In this document: piece by piece, positions 50,452-59,040 of the stretch
Layout: each line of letters starts with the position of its first letter
Position numbering within the stretch: the stretch's first letter is position 1
Assembly: GCA_905216025.1 (NCBI GenBank)
Contig: CAJMSE010000019.1
Coordinates: forward strand, 4,413 to 68,412
Length of the DNA stretch: 64,000 bases
Source of the DNA: an uncultured bacterium
GTDB lineage: Bacteria > Bacteroidota > Bacteroidia > Bacteroidales > Bacteroidaceae
Direction of reading: 5' to 3'
Notes under the pieces: model-generated
What the model was told of the DNA's origin: nothing
Seen by the model: only the letters and a program-made list of their open reading frames with translations
The model's database searches: none
Program-made: the position numbers and the translations under genes

Positions 50452-51270
50452 ATGAAACGACTGAAAACTTTTATTGTCATGGCTCTGTCGGCGCTTTCAG
50501 CGGCGGCTCAGGGCAGTTTTGAGATGAGCTTGTGGGCGGGCCGTGCGCCCGGAAACAACGGCGATGCGGCTGACGAGGCCAAGGTGTATGTGTATCTGCC
50601 CGATGCCAAGAAGGCAACGGGCAGGGCGGTGGTGATATGCCCCGGCGGCGGATACTGCAATCTGGCGATGGACCATGAGGGCAAGGACTGGGCGCAGTTT
50701 TTCAACGGGCAGGGCATTGCCGCCATCGTACTGAAATACCGCATGCCGCACGGCGACTGGCGCATACCGGTGCAGGATGCCGAGGAGGCCATGCGCATGG
50801 TGCGCCGCAACGCCGCGACATGGCACATAAACCGTACCAAGGTGGGGATAATGGGCTCGTCGGCAGGCGGTCATCTCGCCTCGGTGATTGCCACGAAAGG
50901 CAAGGGAGATGCCGCTCCCGACTTCCAGATTCTCTTCTATCCCGTGATAACTATGGACCCGAGCTTCACCCACAAGGGCTCGCACGACAACTTCATAGGC
51001 CCTGGATCGCATAAGAAGCTCGAGCGCGAGTTCAGCACCGACATGCAGGTGACCCGTGCCACGCCCCGCGCCTTCATCGCGCTGAGCGACGACGACGACC
51101 TTGTGCTGCCGGCAAACGGCACGAACTACTATATCGAGTGCTACCGCCACGACGTGCCCGCATCGCTCTATGTATATCCATCGGGCGGCCACGGGTGGGG
51201 ATTCCGCCAGAGCTTCCCATATCATATCGAGATGATTCTGAACCTGAAGGCCTGGCTGGCCTCGTTCTGA
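50452..51270 (+). CDS. exported alpha/beta hydrolase, esterase-like
   Basis: A 272-residue protein with a signal peptide (1-20, ALSAAAQ). The alpha/beta-hydrolase domain has the oxyanion HGG-like motif CPGGGY (residues near 62), nucleophile Ser in GSSAGGH (near 142), an Asp in ALSDDDD and His in GGHGWGF. The pattern resembles acetyl-xylan or feruloyl esterase-like enzymes (BD-FAE group). The neighbouring but oppositely oriented GH105 gene fits plant-glycan deacylation. Substrate is inferred only. Confidence 0.83.
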   Translation: MKRLKTFIVMALSALSAAAQGSFEMSLWAGRAPGNNGDAADEAKVYVYLPDAKKATGRAVVICPGGGYCNLAMDHEGKDWAQFFNGQGIAAIVLKYRMPHGDWRIPVQDAEEAMRMVRRNAATWHINRTKVGIMGSSAGGHLASVIATKGKGDAAPDFQILFYPVITMDPSFTHKGSHDNFIGPGSHKKLEREFSTDMQVTRATPRAFIALSDDDDLVLPANGTNYYIECYRHDVPASLYVYPSGGHGWGFRQSFPYHIEMILNLKAWLASF

Positions 51271-51280
51271 GGGGAGTCTT

Positions 51281-51413
51281 TTTAACGCAAAGGGCGCAAT
51301 ATTTTAAACGCAAAGGCGCAAAGACGCTAAGGTTTTAATATTTAAACGCAAAGGCGTAGATATCTTTTATTCCTTAAAAAACTTCGCGTCTTTGCGCCTT
51401 TGCGTTTAAATTA
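51281..51413. repeat. AACGCAAAGGCGCAAAGACG-type repeat with perfect 25-bp inverted arms
   Basis: The arms at 51303-51327 and 51386-51410 are exact complements (core AAACGCAAAGGCGCAAAGAC). Two further direct partial copies lie at 51281 and 51341. It sits between the convergent esterase and thioredoxin-fold genes and may end both transcripts. This repeat type is known to me from several Bacteroidetes genomes. Confidence 0.85.
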
Positions 51414-51456
51414 TTGCACCCCGTCGCGGCCTTGAGGCGCGGGCATGCGTTATCCG

Positions 51457-52620
51457 TCAGTTGCCGGCGGCAACGAGAGCTTCAATCTCCGCCTCGACAT
51501 CCTTCACCTGTCCGGAGCGGCATACGAGGCTGTTGGCACGGTTGATGATGAAATATTCGGGCAGGTTCTGGATGTTGTACGACCCGAGATAGCGCGAGTT
51601 GAGGCCGTCGGCATCGCGGACGCATATCCACGGCAGGTTGCTCGTCTGCTGCTTCCAGAAGTGTTCGTCGGCATCGAGCGCCACCTGGTAGATCTCGAAG
51701 CCGCGCGAGTGGAACTTGTCGTACAGCTCGCGCAGCATCAGGATGCGCGCGGGAGACTCCTTCATGCCGAAGACGTGGAAGTCGAGCAGCACCACCTTGC
51801 CGGCCAGCGCTGTCAGCGTGCGCTCCCGTCCCCTGTTGTCGGGCAGGGCAATGTCTATCACGCCCGACGTCACAATCTTGTCGGCCTCGATGACCTGCTC
51901 CCTGTTAGCCGCCGCGATGCGTTCGTTGCGCATGCCCTCGATGGCAATGTTGTGCAGGTTCTCGCCGCGCTGGGCACCCGGGTAGAACGTGTCCCAGGCC
52001 GTGGCCACGGCGGCGAACACCTTGATGTCGCCCTTGTCGCTGCGCGGGTTGAAGAGCAGGAAGTCGCCCAGCGTCTGGAAGAGGGCGAAGTAAGACGATG
52101 CCGCCTTCGGTTCCTTGAAGATATAGTTTTCCTTTACGTCGTTCTTGTAGGCCTCCACCATCTTCGTCAGGCTGTCTGCCGCCTCGCCGCAGCCCAGCGA
52201 CGTGTTGGCCTCGAGCGCCATCGCGCGGTGCAGCAGGTCTATCTGCTTCAGTGCGAGAGCCTTTATGCGGGTGCAGTTTTCCGACCCCTCGACGGTGTAT
52301 CCCGTGGGCATGTCGGCATATCCGGCCTTCACGGTGATGGTCTCTGTAGAGTCTGCCGAGATGTTTATTATCCTGTCGCTGATGCGCAGGCGGTAGAACT
52401 CAGGCGCCGTGGCGGCCTTGTCGCTGAAAGTGAAGCTGCCGTCGCTGCCGAGTTTCACGGAGTCTACCGTCACCGGACCCGCGAGACTCATGTTCTCGAA
52501 GTATAGCACGGAGTCTGCCGCGCCGGTGATTTCACCCTTCACGGTGAACCGTTCTCCCCTGTCGCACGATGCGACGGCAAGCGCTGCCAGTGCGGCGGCC
52601 ATGCAAGCAAAATGTCTCAT
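51457..52620 (-). CDS. TlpA-like lipoprotein with DUF4369 and thioredoxin-like domain lacking the CxxC site
   Basis: A 387-residue lipoprotein (lipobox VASC, Cys19, followed by DRGE). A DUF4369-like N-terminal domain (about 25-130) and a helical middle precede a C-terminal AhpC/TSA/thioredoxin fold (ALPDNRGRERTLTALAGKVVLLDF...). In relatives the strand after VVLLDF leads into a WCxxC redox motif. Here that stretch is HVFGMKESPAR with no cysteine, so disulfide chemistry is unlikely. NLPEYFIINR keeps the cis-Pro loop. The function is unknown. Confidence 0.82.
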   Translation of the reverse strand: MRHFACMAAALAALAVASCDRGERFTVKGEITGAADSVLYFENMSLAGPVTVDSVKLGSDGSFTFSDKAATAPEFYRLRISDRIINISADSTETITVKAGYADMPTGYTVEGSENCTRIKALALKQIDLLHRAMALEANTSLGCGEAADSLTKMVEAYKNDVKENYIFKEPKAASSYFALFQTLGDFLLFNPRSDKGDIKVFAAVATAWDTFYPGAQRGENLHNIAIEGMRNERIAAANREQVIEADKIVTSGVIDIALPDNRGRERTLTALAGKVVLLDFHVFGMKESPARILMLRELYDKFHSRGFEIYQVALDADEHFWKQQTSNLPWICVRDADGLNSRYLGSYNIQNLPEYFIINRANSLVCRSGQVKDVEAEIEALVAAGN

Positions 52621-52660
52621 GTCTCTTTTCTTATTGTTATGATAATGCTTTTAAACGGTG

Positions 52661-52668
52661 CAAAGATA
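52661..52668 (-). promoter_or_regulatory. promoter of the TlpA-like gene
   Basis: The minus strand reads TATCTTTG followed by CACC, 40 bp before the start codon. Confidence 0.6.
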
Positions 52669-52701
52669 CGCAGTTTTGAGCGTAAGCGCAGCCGCGCCCC
52701 G

Positions 52702-54081
52702 TCATTTTAACACTTGTTTCCTTATAGTCTTGCGCCCGTCGCTGATGGTCAGTTCGCCGGCCGCCGTGCCGCGGCTGATGCCCCGCAGGTCATAGACCCG
52801 CCCGCTGCTGCGCCGCTGCGTTGCGGCGGGTGTGATGCCGGTGTCGTGGGTGTATAGGTTCTGCACGGTGAAGCCCATGCGCTCCATCTCGAGCGATGCC
52901 CATACGAACGGTCCCACGCCCTTGGCGTCGTTGTCGCGCACGGGCTCGCTGATGTAGTATTCGAACGAACCGTCGCGCCGCCGGTTGCTGTCAGGACCGA
53001 GGCCTGACACCTCGCAGCACTTCGTCAGCGATATCGTGCCGTCGGAGTTCTTCTTGATGAACTCGCTGACGATGCCCCGGTAGCCCTTGATGCCCGCCTC
53101 GAGGCAGCTGTCGTCGAGGTATCCGAGGCGGTGACCCTTCAGCAGGCAGTAGGTGAACATCGACGAGGCGGTTGCCTCGAGATAGTTGCGCGGGTCGTCC
53201 ACGTCCATCACGTCGTACCACACGCCGCTCGCGTCGTCCTGATATCTCACCACCGAGCGCATCACCTTGCGTAGCATCTCCTCGATGTCAGCCCTGCGGG
53301 CATAGTCTTCCGGCAGCACGTCGAGCACCTCGACCATGGCCATCGAGAACCATCCGAGCGCCCGCGCCCACGTGTGCTGGCTCAGTCCGGTGGTCTTGTC
53401 GGCCCAGAACATCGAGTGCGTCTCGTCCCAGGCGTGCTTCCACAGTTCCGTCGGCTCGTCGTATGTGCGCGCCTCCGTCTTCGTTATCTGGTCCGCCGCG
53501 TCGTCGTAGTAGTGCATCACGTTGTCCGGGCGGAGCCACGGCGCGGCCATGCAGTAGAACGGCAGTCCCATGAAGATGCCGTCGAGCCACACCTGGTTGG
53601 CGTAGATAGCCTTGTGCCACCATACCCCTTCCTTGGTGCGGGGCTGGTTCTCGAGCTGCTTGAAGAGTGTGCAGAGCGCCAGCGAGTCCTTTGCCGCCGG
53701 GAAGAGGTTGTACATCCGCAGGATGAAGCGCCCCGTGCGCACGTTGTCGAGGTTGAAGTCGCTGTACTTATACTTCGTGATGTTGCCCTTGCTGTCAATC
53801 ATTTTCGCCGGATACTCCTTCAGGTAATCCGCTATTCCGTCGCCGCCGTATTCGAGGTAGGTGTCGAGCATCGACTCGAGCTCTATCCCCATGACGTAGC
53901 TCCAGCGCGGACTGCTCGAGAAGTCGAGGTTGTAGGGATGCGGAGTGCGCTTCATCTCGGAAGCCACGAGCCACTCGCTGTAGTGCGTGTGCCCGGCGTC
54001 GGCCGCGGTGGAGGCCGCGTGCGCTCCGGTGCCAGCCGCTGCGGCGAGCATGAAGAGGAGCGCTTTCAGTGTCTTGATCAT
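52702..54081 (-). CDS. glycoside hydrolase family 88/105, unsaturated rhamnogalacturonyl hydrolase-like
   Basis: A 459-residue exported enzyme with a signal peptide (1-22, TGAHAA). An (alpha/alpha)6-barrel of the GH88/GH105 type has WLDGIFMGLPFYCM (catalytic Asp region, near 165-180), TGLSQHTWARALGWFSMAMVEVLDVLP and DPRNYLEATASSMFTYCLLKG. The family removes unsaturated uronic acids from pectin fragments produced by lyases. The C-terminus (VYDLRGISRG...ISDGRKTIRK) is a diverged Prevotella-type tail. It lies 81 bp upstream of the TlpA-like gene, which has its own promoter. Confidence 0.88.
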   Translation of the reverse strand: MIKTLKALLFMLAAAAGTGAHAASTAADAGHTHYSEWLVASEMKRTPHPYNLDFSSSPRWSYVMGIELESMLDTYLEYGGDGIADYLKEYPAKMIDSKGNITKYKYSDFNLDNVRTGRFILRMYNLFPAAKDSLALCTLFKQLENQPRTKEGVWWHKAIYANQVWLDGIFMGLPFYCMAAPWLRPDNVMHYYDDAADQITKTEARTYDEPTELWKHAWDETHSMFWADKTTGLSQHTWARALGWFSMAMVEVLDVLPEDYARRADIEEMLRKVMRSVVRYQDDASGVWYDVMDVDDPRNYLEATASSMFTYCLLKGHRLGYLDDSCLEAGIKGYRGIVSEFIKKNSDGTISLTKCCEVSGLGPDSNRRRDGSFEYYISEPVRDNDAKGVGPFVWASLEMERMGFTVQNLYTHDTGITPAATQRRSSGRVYDLRGISRGTAAGELTISDGRKTIRKQVLK

Positions 54082-54109
54082 ATCTTTGATGGTTTTAGTT
54101 AGTTGCAGC

Positions 54110-54180
54110 CGGAGAGCTCTGAGGGATCGGAGTTCTCTGAGAGCTCGTAGCCCTCAGAGTTTTCAGAGCCCTCAGAGCCC
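54110..54180 (-). repeat. 9-bp-period CTCAGAGCC repeat
   Basis: Degenerate TCAGAGCCC/TCTGAGAGC 9-mers between the GH105 start and its promoter, so they would lie in the 5' untranslated leader. Confidence 0.7.
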
Positions 54181-54182
54181 CG

Positions 54183-54190
54183 CAAAGATA
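54183..54190 (-). promoter_or_regulatory. promoter of the GH105 gene
   Basis: The minus strand reads TATCTTTG followed by CGG. The leader is about 100 nt and contains the CTCAGAG repeat. Confidence 0.6.
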
Positions 54191-54285
54191 CGCCTTTTTC
54201 TCCGTATTCCGTGCTCCTGAGCACATTATATCATAATAAAACCAAAAATAACCGCCTTTTATGCACTCGTTCGCGCGAATTTAGT

Positions 54286-54293
54286 TATCTTTG
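54286..54293 (+). promoter_or_regulatory. promoter of pnp
   Basis: TATCTTTG followed by TCC, 38 bp before the start codon. Confidence 0.6.
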
Positions 54294-54331
54294 TCCGAAT
54301 TTTTATTTTTAAGATGTTTTTAATATAAAAG

Positions 54332-56650
54332 ATGAACGTAATTACGAAAACCATTCAACTGGCAGATGGCAGAACCATCTCCATTGAAACCGGGAAGGTG
54401 GCAAAGCAGGCCGACGGCAGTGTTGTGCTGCGCATGGGCAACACCGTGCTGCTGGCCACTGTTTGTGCCGCAAAGGATGCAGTTCCCGGTACTGACTTCA
54501 TGCCCTTGCAGGTAGACTACAAGGAGCAGTATTCCGCCGCCGGCCGATTCCCCGGCGGATTCACCAAGCGCGAGGGTAAGCCGGGCGACAACGAGATTCT
54601 CACATCACGTCTCGTAGACCGCGTGCTGCGCCCCCTGTTCCCCTCAAACTATCATGCAGAAGTATTCGTTAACGTGATGCTGCTCAGTGCCGACGGCGTT
54701 GACCAGCCCGATGCGTTGGCCGGATTCGCCGCTTCGGCAGCCCTGGCCTGTTCAGATATCCCCTTCGAGTGCCCCATCAGTGAGGTCCGCGTAGCCCGTA
54801 TCAATGGCGAGTATGTCATCAACCCGACATTCGAGCAGATGAAGGACGCAGACATGGACATCATGGTAGGTGCCTCGGCAGAGAACATCATGATGGTGGA
54901 AGGCGAGATGAAGGAAGTGTCCGAGCAGGACATGATTGGCGCACTCAAGGCCGCCATGGCCGCAATCAAGCCCATGTGCGAGCTGCAGACGGAGCTGAGC
55001 AAGGAGCTCGGCACCGACGTCAAGCGCGAGTACGACCATGAGGTGAACGACGAGGAGCTGCGCGAGCAGGTCAACAAGGAGTGCTACCAGAAGGCATACG
55101 ACATCACGCGCCAGGCCCTCGACAAGCAGGCACGTGCCGAGGCCTTCGAGAAGATTATCGAAGACTTCAAGGAGAGCTATGCCGCCGCACACGCCGGCCT
55201 CACCGAGGACGAGCTGGAAGAGAAGTGCGCCATGATGGACCGCTACTACCACGACGTTGAGCGCGACGCAATGCGCCGCTGCATCCTTGACGAGGGCATC
55301 CGTCTCGACGGCCGCAAGACCGACGAGATACGCCCGATATGGTGCGAGGTAAGCCCGCTGCCCATGCCTCACGGAAGCTCGATATTCACCCGCGGCGAGA
55401 CGCAGAGCCTCTCTACATGTACGCTCGGCACGAAGCTCGACGAGAAACTCGTGGACGACGTGCTCGACAAGAGCTACCAGCGCTTCCTGCTTCACTATAA
55501 CTTCCCGCCTTTCTGCACCGGCGAGGCCAAGGCACAGCGTGGCGTCGGCCGCCGCGAGATAGGACACGGACACCTCGCATGGCGCGGTCTGAAAGGTCAG
55601 ATACCCGAAGACTTCCCCTACACAGTGCGCCTCGTGAGCCAAATTCTCGAGAGCAACGGCTCGTCGTCGATGGCTACCGTATGTGCCGGAACGCTGGCGC
55701 TGATGGATGCCGGCGTGCCGATGAAGAAGCCCGTGAGCGGCATTGCCATGGGACTCATCAAGAACCCGGGTGAGGAGAAGTATGCCGTGCTCAGCGATAT
55801 CCTCGGCGACGAGGACCATCTTGGCGACATGGACTTCAAGACCACCGGTACGAAGGATGGCTTGACAGCCACCCAGATGGACATCAAGTGCGACGGACTG
55901 AGCTTCGAGATTCTCGAGAAGGCCCTCATGCAGGCCAAGGCCGGCCGCGAGCACATCCTCGGCAAGCTGACCGAGACGATTGCCGAGCCGCGTCCCGAGC
56001 TGAAGCCCCACGTGCCGCGCATCGTACAGATAGAGATTCCCAAGGAGTTCATCGGTGCTGTGATAGGCCCGGGCGGCAAGATCATCCAGCAGATGCAGGA
56101 GGATACCGGAGCCACTATCGCCATCGACGAGATAGACGGTGTGGGCAAGGTTCAGGTGAGCGGACCCGACAAGGACAGCATCGACGCAGCCCTCGCCAAG
56201 ATCCGCGCTATCGTCGCAATACCCGAGGTAGGCGAGATCTACGACGGAACGGTGCGTTCGGTGATGCCTTACGGATGTTTCGTTGAGATCATGCCCGGCA
56301 AGGACGGCCTGCTCCATATCAGCGAGATAGACTGGAAGCGCCTCGAGACGGTTGAGGAAGCCGGCATCAAGGAGGGCGACAAGATAAAGGTCAAGCTGAT
56401 GGAGATAGACCCGAAGACTGGCAAGTACAAGCTCTCGCGCCGTGTCCTCATCGATAAGCCGGCCGACTACGTGGAGCGTCCCGCACGCGGCGAGCGCCGT
56501 GAGCGTCGTCCGCGCCCCGAGCGTGGTGAGCGCCGTCCCCGTCCCGAGCGCGGCGAGCGCCGTCAGGGTCAGGACTTCAACGAAGCTCCCGCACACGAGA
56601 ACCACGAGCCGAAAGACTTTAACGACTCTCTCGACAAGATGGATTTCTAA
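54332..56650 (+). CDS. pnp: polyribonucleotide nucleotidyltransferase (PNPase)
   Basis: A 772-residue 3'-5' phosphorolytic exoribonuclease of mRNA turnover. Two RNase PH domains flank a helical linker: the first holds GRFPGGFTKREGKPGD, the second HYNFPPFCTGEAK and the GHGHLAWR/GLIKNPGEEKYAVLSDILGDED active-site region. A KH domain (GPGGKIIQQMQEDTGA) and an S1 domain (GEIYDGTVRSVMPYGCFVEI) follow. The tail has RPARGERRERRPRPERGERR repeats, an RNA-binding-like extension beyond the catalytic part. It is monocistronic, with its own promoter and terminator. Confidence 0.96.
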   Translation: MNVITKTIQLADGRTISIETGKVAKQADGSVVLRMGNTVLLATVCAAKDAVPGTDFMPLQVDYKEQYSAAGRFPGGFTKREGKPGDNEILTSRLVDRVLRPLFPSNYHAEVFVNVMLLSADGVDQPDALAGFAASAALACSDIPFECPISEVRVARINGEYVINPTFEQMKDADMDIMVGASAENIMMVEGEMKEVSEQDMIGALKAAMAAIKPMCELQTELSKELGTDVKREYDHEVNDEELREQVNKECYQKAYDITRQALDKQARAEAFEKIIEDFKESYAAAHAGLTEDELEEKCAMMDRYYHDVERDAMRRCILDEGIRLDGRKTDEIRPIWCEVSPLPMPHGSSIFTRGETQSLSTCTLGTKLDEKLVDDVLDKSYQRFLLHYNFPPFCTGEAKAQRGVGRREIGHGHLAWRGLKGQIPEDFPYTVRLVSQILESNGSSSMATVCAGTLALMDAGVPMKKPVSGIAMGLIKNPGEEKYAVLSDILGDEDHLGDMDFKTTGTKDGLTATQMDIKCDGLSFEILEKALMQAKAGREHILGKLTETIAEPRPELKPHVPRIVQIEIPKEFIGAVIGPGGKIIQQMQEDTGATIAIDEIDGVGKVQVSGPDKDSIDAALAKIRAIVAIPEVGEIYDGTVRSVMPYGCFVEIMPGKDGLLHISEIDWKRLETVEEAGIKEGDKIKVKLMEIDPKTGKYKLSRRVLIDKPADYVERPARGERRERRPRPERGERRPRPERGERRQGQDFNEAPAHENHEPKDFNDSLDKMDF

Positions 56651-56725
56651 TCCCGGCGGGACGGATTTCTAATCTTGATGAGGCGGCTTTATAAGCCGTA
56701 CACATATTATTATATATTATATAGG

Positions 56726-56772
56726 AAAATCCCTGCAACATGCCGGCGGCATCGTTGCAGGGATTTTTGTTT
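56726..56772 (+). terminator. terminator of pnp
   Basis: AAAATCCCTGCAAC (56726-56739) pairs with GTTGCAGGGATTTT (56754-56767), with an inner ATGCC/GGCAT hairpin, and a T-rich tract follows. Confidence 0.88.
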
Positions 56773-56886
56773 GTTACGCATGGCGCGTCACGGTGTTACC
56801 TGCCGCACGTAACACTGTGACGCGCCACGCGTAACACCGTGACGTGCCGCAGGTGACATTGTTACGCGTGGCAGGTAACGATGCGG
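56765..56886. repeat. tandem array with exact 22-bp period (GTAACA family), locus 2
   Basis: Units at 56787, 56809, 56831, 56853 and 56875 (partial), with a degenerate one before. GTAACAnnGTGACGCGCCAC and related units occur in the same order as at 32941-33037. It lies directly after the pnp terminator and before the convergent tRNA-Asn gene. Confidence 0.88.
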
Positions 56887-56942
56887 GCGGGGCTTACTTT
56901 CACACAAACAAAAAGTCCGAAGATTTCTCTTCGGACTTTCAG

Positions 56943-57016
56943 CGCTTCAAGATGGGCTTGAACCAACGACCCCCTGATTAACAGTCAGGTGCTCTAACCA
57001 ACTGAGCTATTGAAGC
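56943..57016 (-). tRNA. tRNA-Asn (anticodon GTT)
   Basis: The reverse complement folds with a perfect 7-bp acceptor GCTTCAA/TTGAAGC, D arm GCTC/GAGC, and anticodon stem CCTGA/TCAGG around CTGTTAA, giving anticodon GTT. The T loop is TTCAAGC. CCA is not encoded. Confidence 0.92.
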
Positions 57017-57053
57017 AATAAGTTTCTTTCAGCACTTGTTCTCAAATGCGATG

Positions 57054-57061
57054 CAAAGGTA
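57054..57061 (-). promoter_or_regulatory. promoter of tRNA-Asn
   Basis: The minus strand reads TACCTTTG followed by CAT, 37 bp upstream of the tRNA. Confidence 0.6.
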
Positions 57062-57167
57062 ATGAGTTTTTCGGAAACGTGCAAACTTTTCCCGAAAAAA
57101 ATCGTTTAAACATATATTTTTTTGCAAAAAAGAACCGGTGACGCGCCGTTATTAGAGTATAAACATG

Positions 57168-57175
57168 TAAATTTG
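57168..57175 (+). promoter_or_regulatory. promoter of the second S41 protease gene
   Basis: TAAATTTG followed by CAC, 51 bp before the start codon. Confidence 0.5.
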
Positions 57176-57226
57176 CACTTATAATCAAAACAACCGCAAG
57201 GTGAACAGTAACCAACAGACGACAGA

Positions 57227-58891
57227 ATGAAAAGGCAACTGATCATGATAGCGCTCGCATTGCTTGCCGCCACGGCAGGGCAGGCGCAGAAAAAGGAAAA
57301 CCACAACTTCGAGGTGGCGAAGAACCTGGATATCTTCAATGCCATATACAAGAACCTCGACCTGATGTATGTGGACACGCTCAATCCGGCGGAGGTCATC
57401 GGAAACGGCATCAACGCGATGCTCGGCAGTCTCGACCCGTATACCGAATACTATCCGGAAGACAAGACGAAGAACCTCAAGATGATGATAACCGGAAAGT
57501 ATGCGGGCATCGGTGCCCTCATACGCTATCACCGTCGGCTCAAGCGCGTGGTGGTGGACGTGCCTTACGAGGGTATGCCCGCTGCGGAGGTGGGGCTGCG
57601 CAAGGGCGACATCATCCTGGCCATCGACGACAGCGTGACCACGGACAAGGACGTCAGCTATGTCAGCAGCCACCTGCGCGGCGAGCCCGGCACGAGCTTC
57701 GTGCTGAAGATAAAGCGCCCGTCGACAGGCAAGACGATGAAGTTCAAGATTACGCGCCGGAACATCAAGATGCCCGGCATCCCCTATCATGGCCTGCGCC
57801 CGGGCGGCATAGGCTACATAAACCTGAACGACTATACCGAGAACAGTGCGCGTGAGATGCGCCGCGTGTTCGTAGATCTGAAGAAGCAGGGCGCCGAGAA
57901 GCTCGTCCTCGACCTGCGTGGCAACGGCGGCGGCTCGCTCCAGGAAGCCATAGATATATTAAATATGTGGGTGCCGAGAGGACTGTCGCTCGTCGAGACG
58001 CGCGGAAAGCTCAAGCGGAACAACCGCGACTACAAGACGCGCATGGAGCCGGTGGACACGCTGATGCCCATCGTCGTGCTGGTGAACGGAGAGACGGCGA
58101 GTGCCGCCGAGATAACATGCGGCTCGCTGCAAGACCTCGACCGCGGCGTCGTCATGGGCACGCGCACATACGGCAAGGGACTCGTGCAGGGGATGATAGA
58201 CCTGCCTTACAACACGGACATGAAGCTGACGACAAGCAAATACTACATACCGAGCGGACGGTGCATCCAGGCCATCAACTACAAGCATGCCGGAGGAGGA
58301 TATACCGAGCGCATCCCCGACAGCCTGACGCATGTGTTCCACACGAGGGCGGGGCGCGAGGTGCGCGACGGCGGCGGGATAAAGCCCGACGTGGAGGTGA
58401 AGCCCGACACGTTCCCCAACATCGCGATATATCTCGACAGGGTCGACTCGGCCGAGGTGATGTTCGACTATACCGTCGACTACATAGCCTCGCATCCCAC
58501 GATTGCCCCGGCGGAGGAGTTCCACCTGAGCGACGCCGACTTCGAAGACTTCAAGCAGCGCGTCATAAAGAGCGGCTTCTCATACGACCCCATGAGCAGG
58601 AAGAAGTTTGACGACCTCGTCAAGACGGCACAGTTCGAGGGCTATTACGACGACGCCAAGGCCGAGTTCGAGGCCCTGAAGGCCAAGCTCAAGCACGATG
58701 TGTCCCGCGATATCGACCGCAACAAGGACGTCATCCGTGAGATGCTCGAGCGCGACATCGTCGAGGCCTACTACTATCAGGCAGGTGCCATCCGCGCCTC
58801 GATGGCCTACGACCGCCAGCTGCGCGAGGCCGAGCGGTTGCTGAATGACGGCGGAGAGTATGCGAAAATACTCGCTTCGCCCGCAAAATAG
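57227..58891 (+). CDS. S41 family C-terminal processing peptidase (second paralogue)
   Basis: A 554-residue exported protease with a signal peptide (1-20, TAGQAQ). The N-terminal helical part contains LGSLDPYTEYY, then a PDZ domain (YAGIGALIRYHRRLKRVVV...GLRKGDIILAIDD). In the S41 domain the catalytic Ser292 is in NGETASAAEI and Lys317 in RTYGKGLVQ. A longer C-terminal helical region (about 440-554) follows. It is clearly paralogous to the protein at 33090-34655. It would process or degrade periplasmic proteins. It is monocistronic between tRNA-Asn and rimP. Confidence 0.92.
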   Translation: MKRQLIMIALALLAATAGQAQKKENHNFEVAKNLDIFNAIYKNLDLMYVDTLNPAEVIGNGINAMLGSLDPYTEYYPEDKTKNLKMMITGKYAGIGALIRYHRRLKRVVVDVPYEGMPAAEVGLRKGDIILAIDDSVTTDKDVSYVSSHLRGEPGTSFVLKIKRPSTGKTMKFKITRRNIKMPGIPYHGLRPGGIGYINLNDYTENSAREMRRVFVDLKKQGAEKLVLDLRGNGGGSLQEAIDILNMWVPRGLSLVETRGKLKRNNRDYKTRMEPVDTLMPIVVLVNGETASAAEITCGSLQDLDRGVVMGTRTYGKGLVQGMIDLPYNTDMKLTTSKYYIPSGRCIQAINYKHAGGGYTERIPDSLTHVFHTRAGREVRDGGGIKPDVEVKPDTFPNIAIYLDRVDSAEVMFDYTVDYIASHPTIAPAEEFHLSDADFEDFKQRVIKSGFSYDPMSRKKFDDLVKTAQFEGYYDDAKAEFEALKAKLKHDVSRDIDRNKDVIREMLERDIVEAYYYQAGAIRASMAYDRQLREAERLLNDGGEYAKILASPAK

Positions 58892-58964
58892 GCGGCAAGC
58901 CGATGATTTTGCCGTGTTTTTCATAAAAAAAGCGGAAAGATTTGGCCGTTAGAGTAAATATTAT

Positions 58965-58972
58965 TACCTTTG
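58965..58972 (+). promoter_or_regulatory. promoter of rimP-nusA-infB
   Basis: TACCTTTG followed by CGG, with TTTG at 58941-58944 and a 20-bp spacer. The leader is about 65 nt. Confidence 0.7.
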
Positions 58973-59040
58973 CGGCGTTCAGTGGAATGAGGGGCTTCTC
59001 GAAAGCTCCTCATTTTATTTTAATAACATCATACATATAA

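Noticed and set aside
54752..56605. 617-codon open frame on the minus strand
   Set aside because: Antisense to pnp, no recognisable motif, and pnp is unambiguous.
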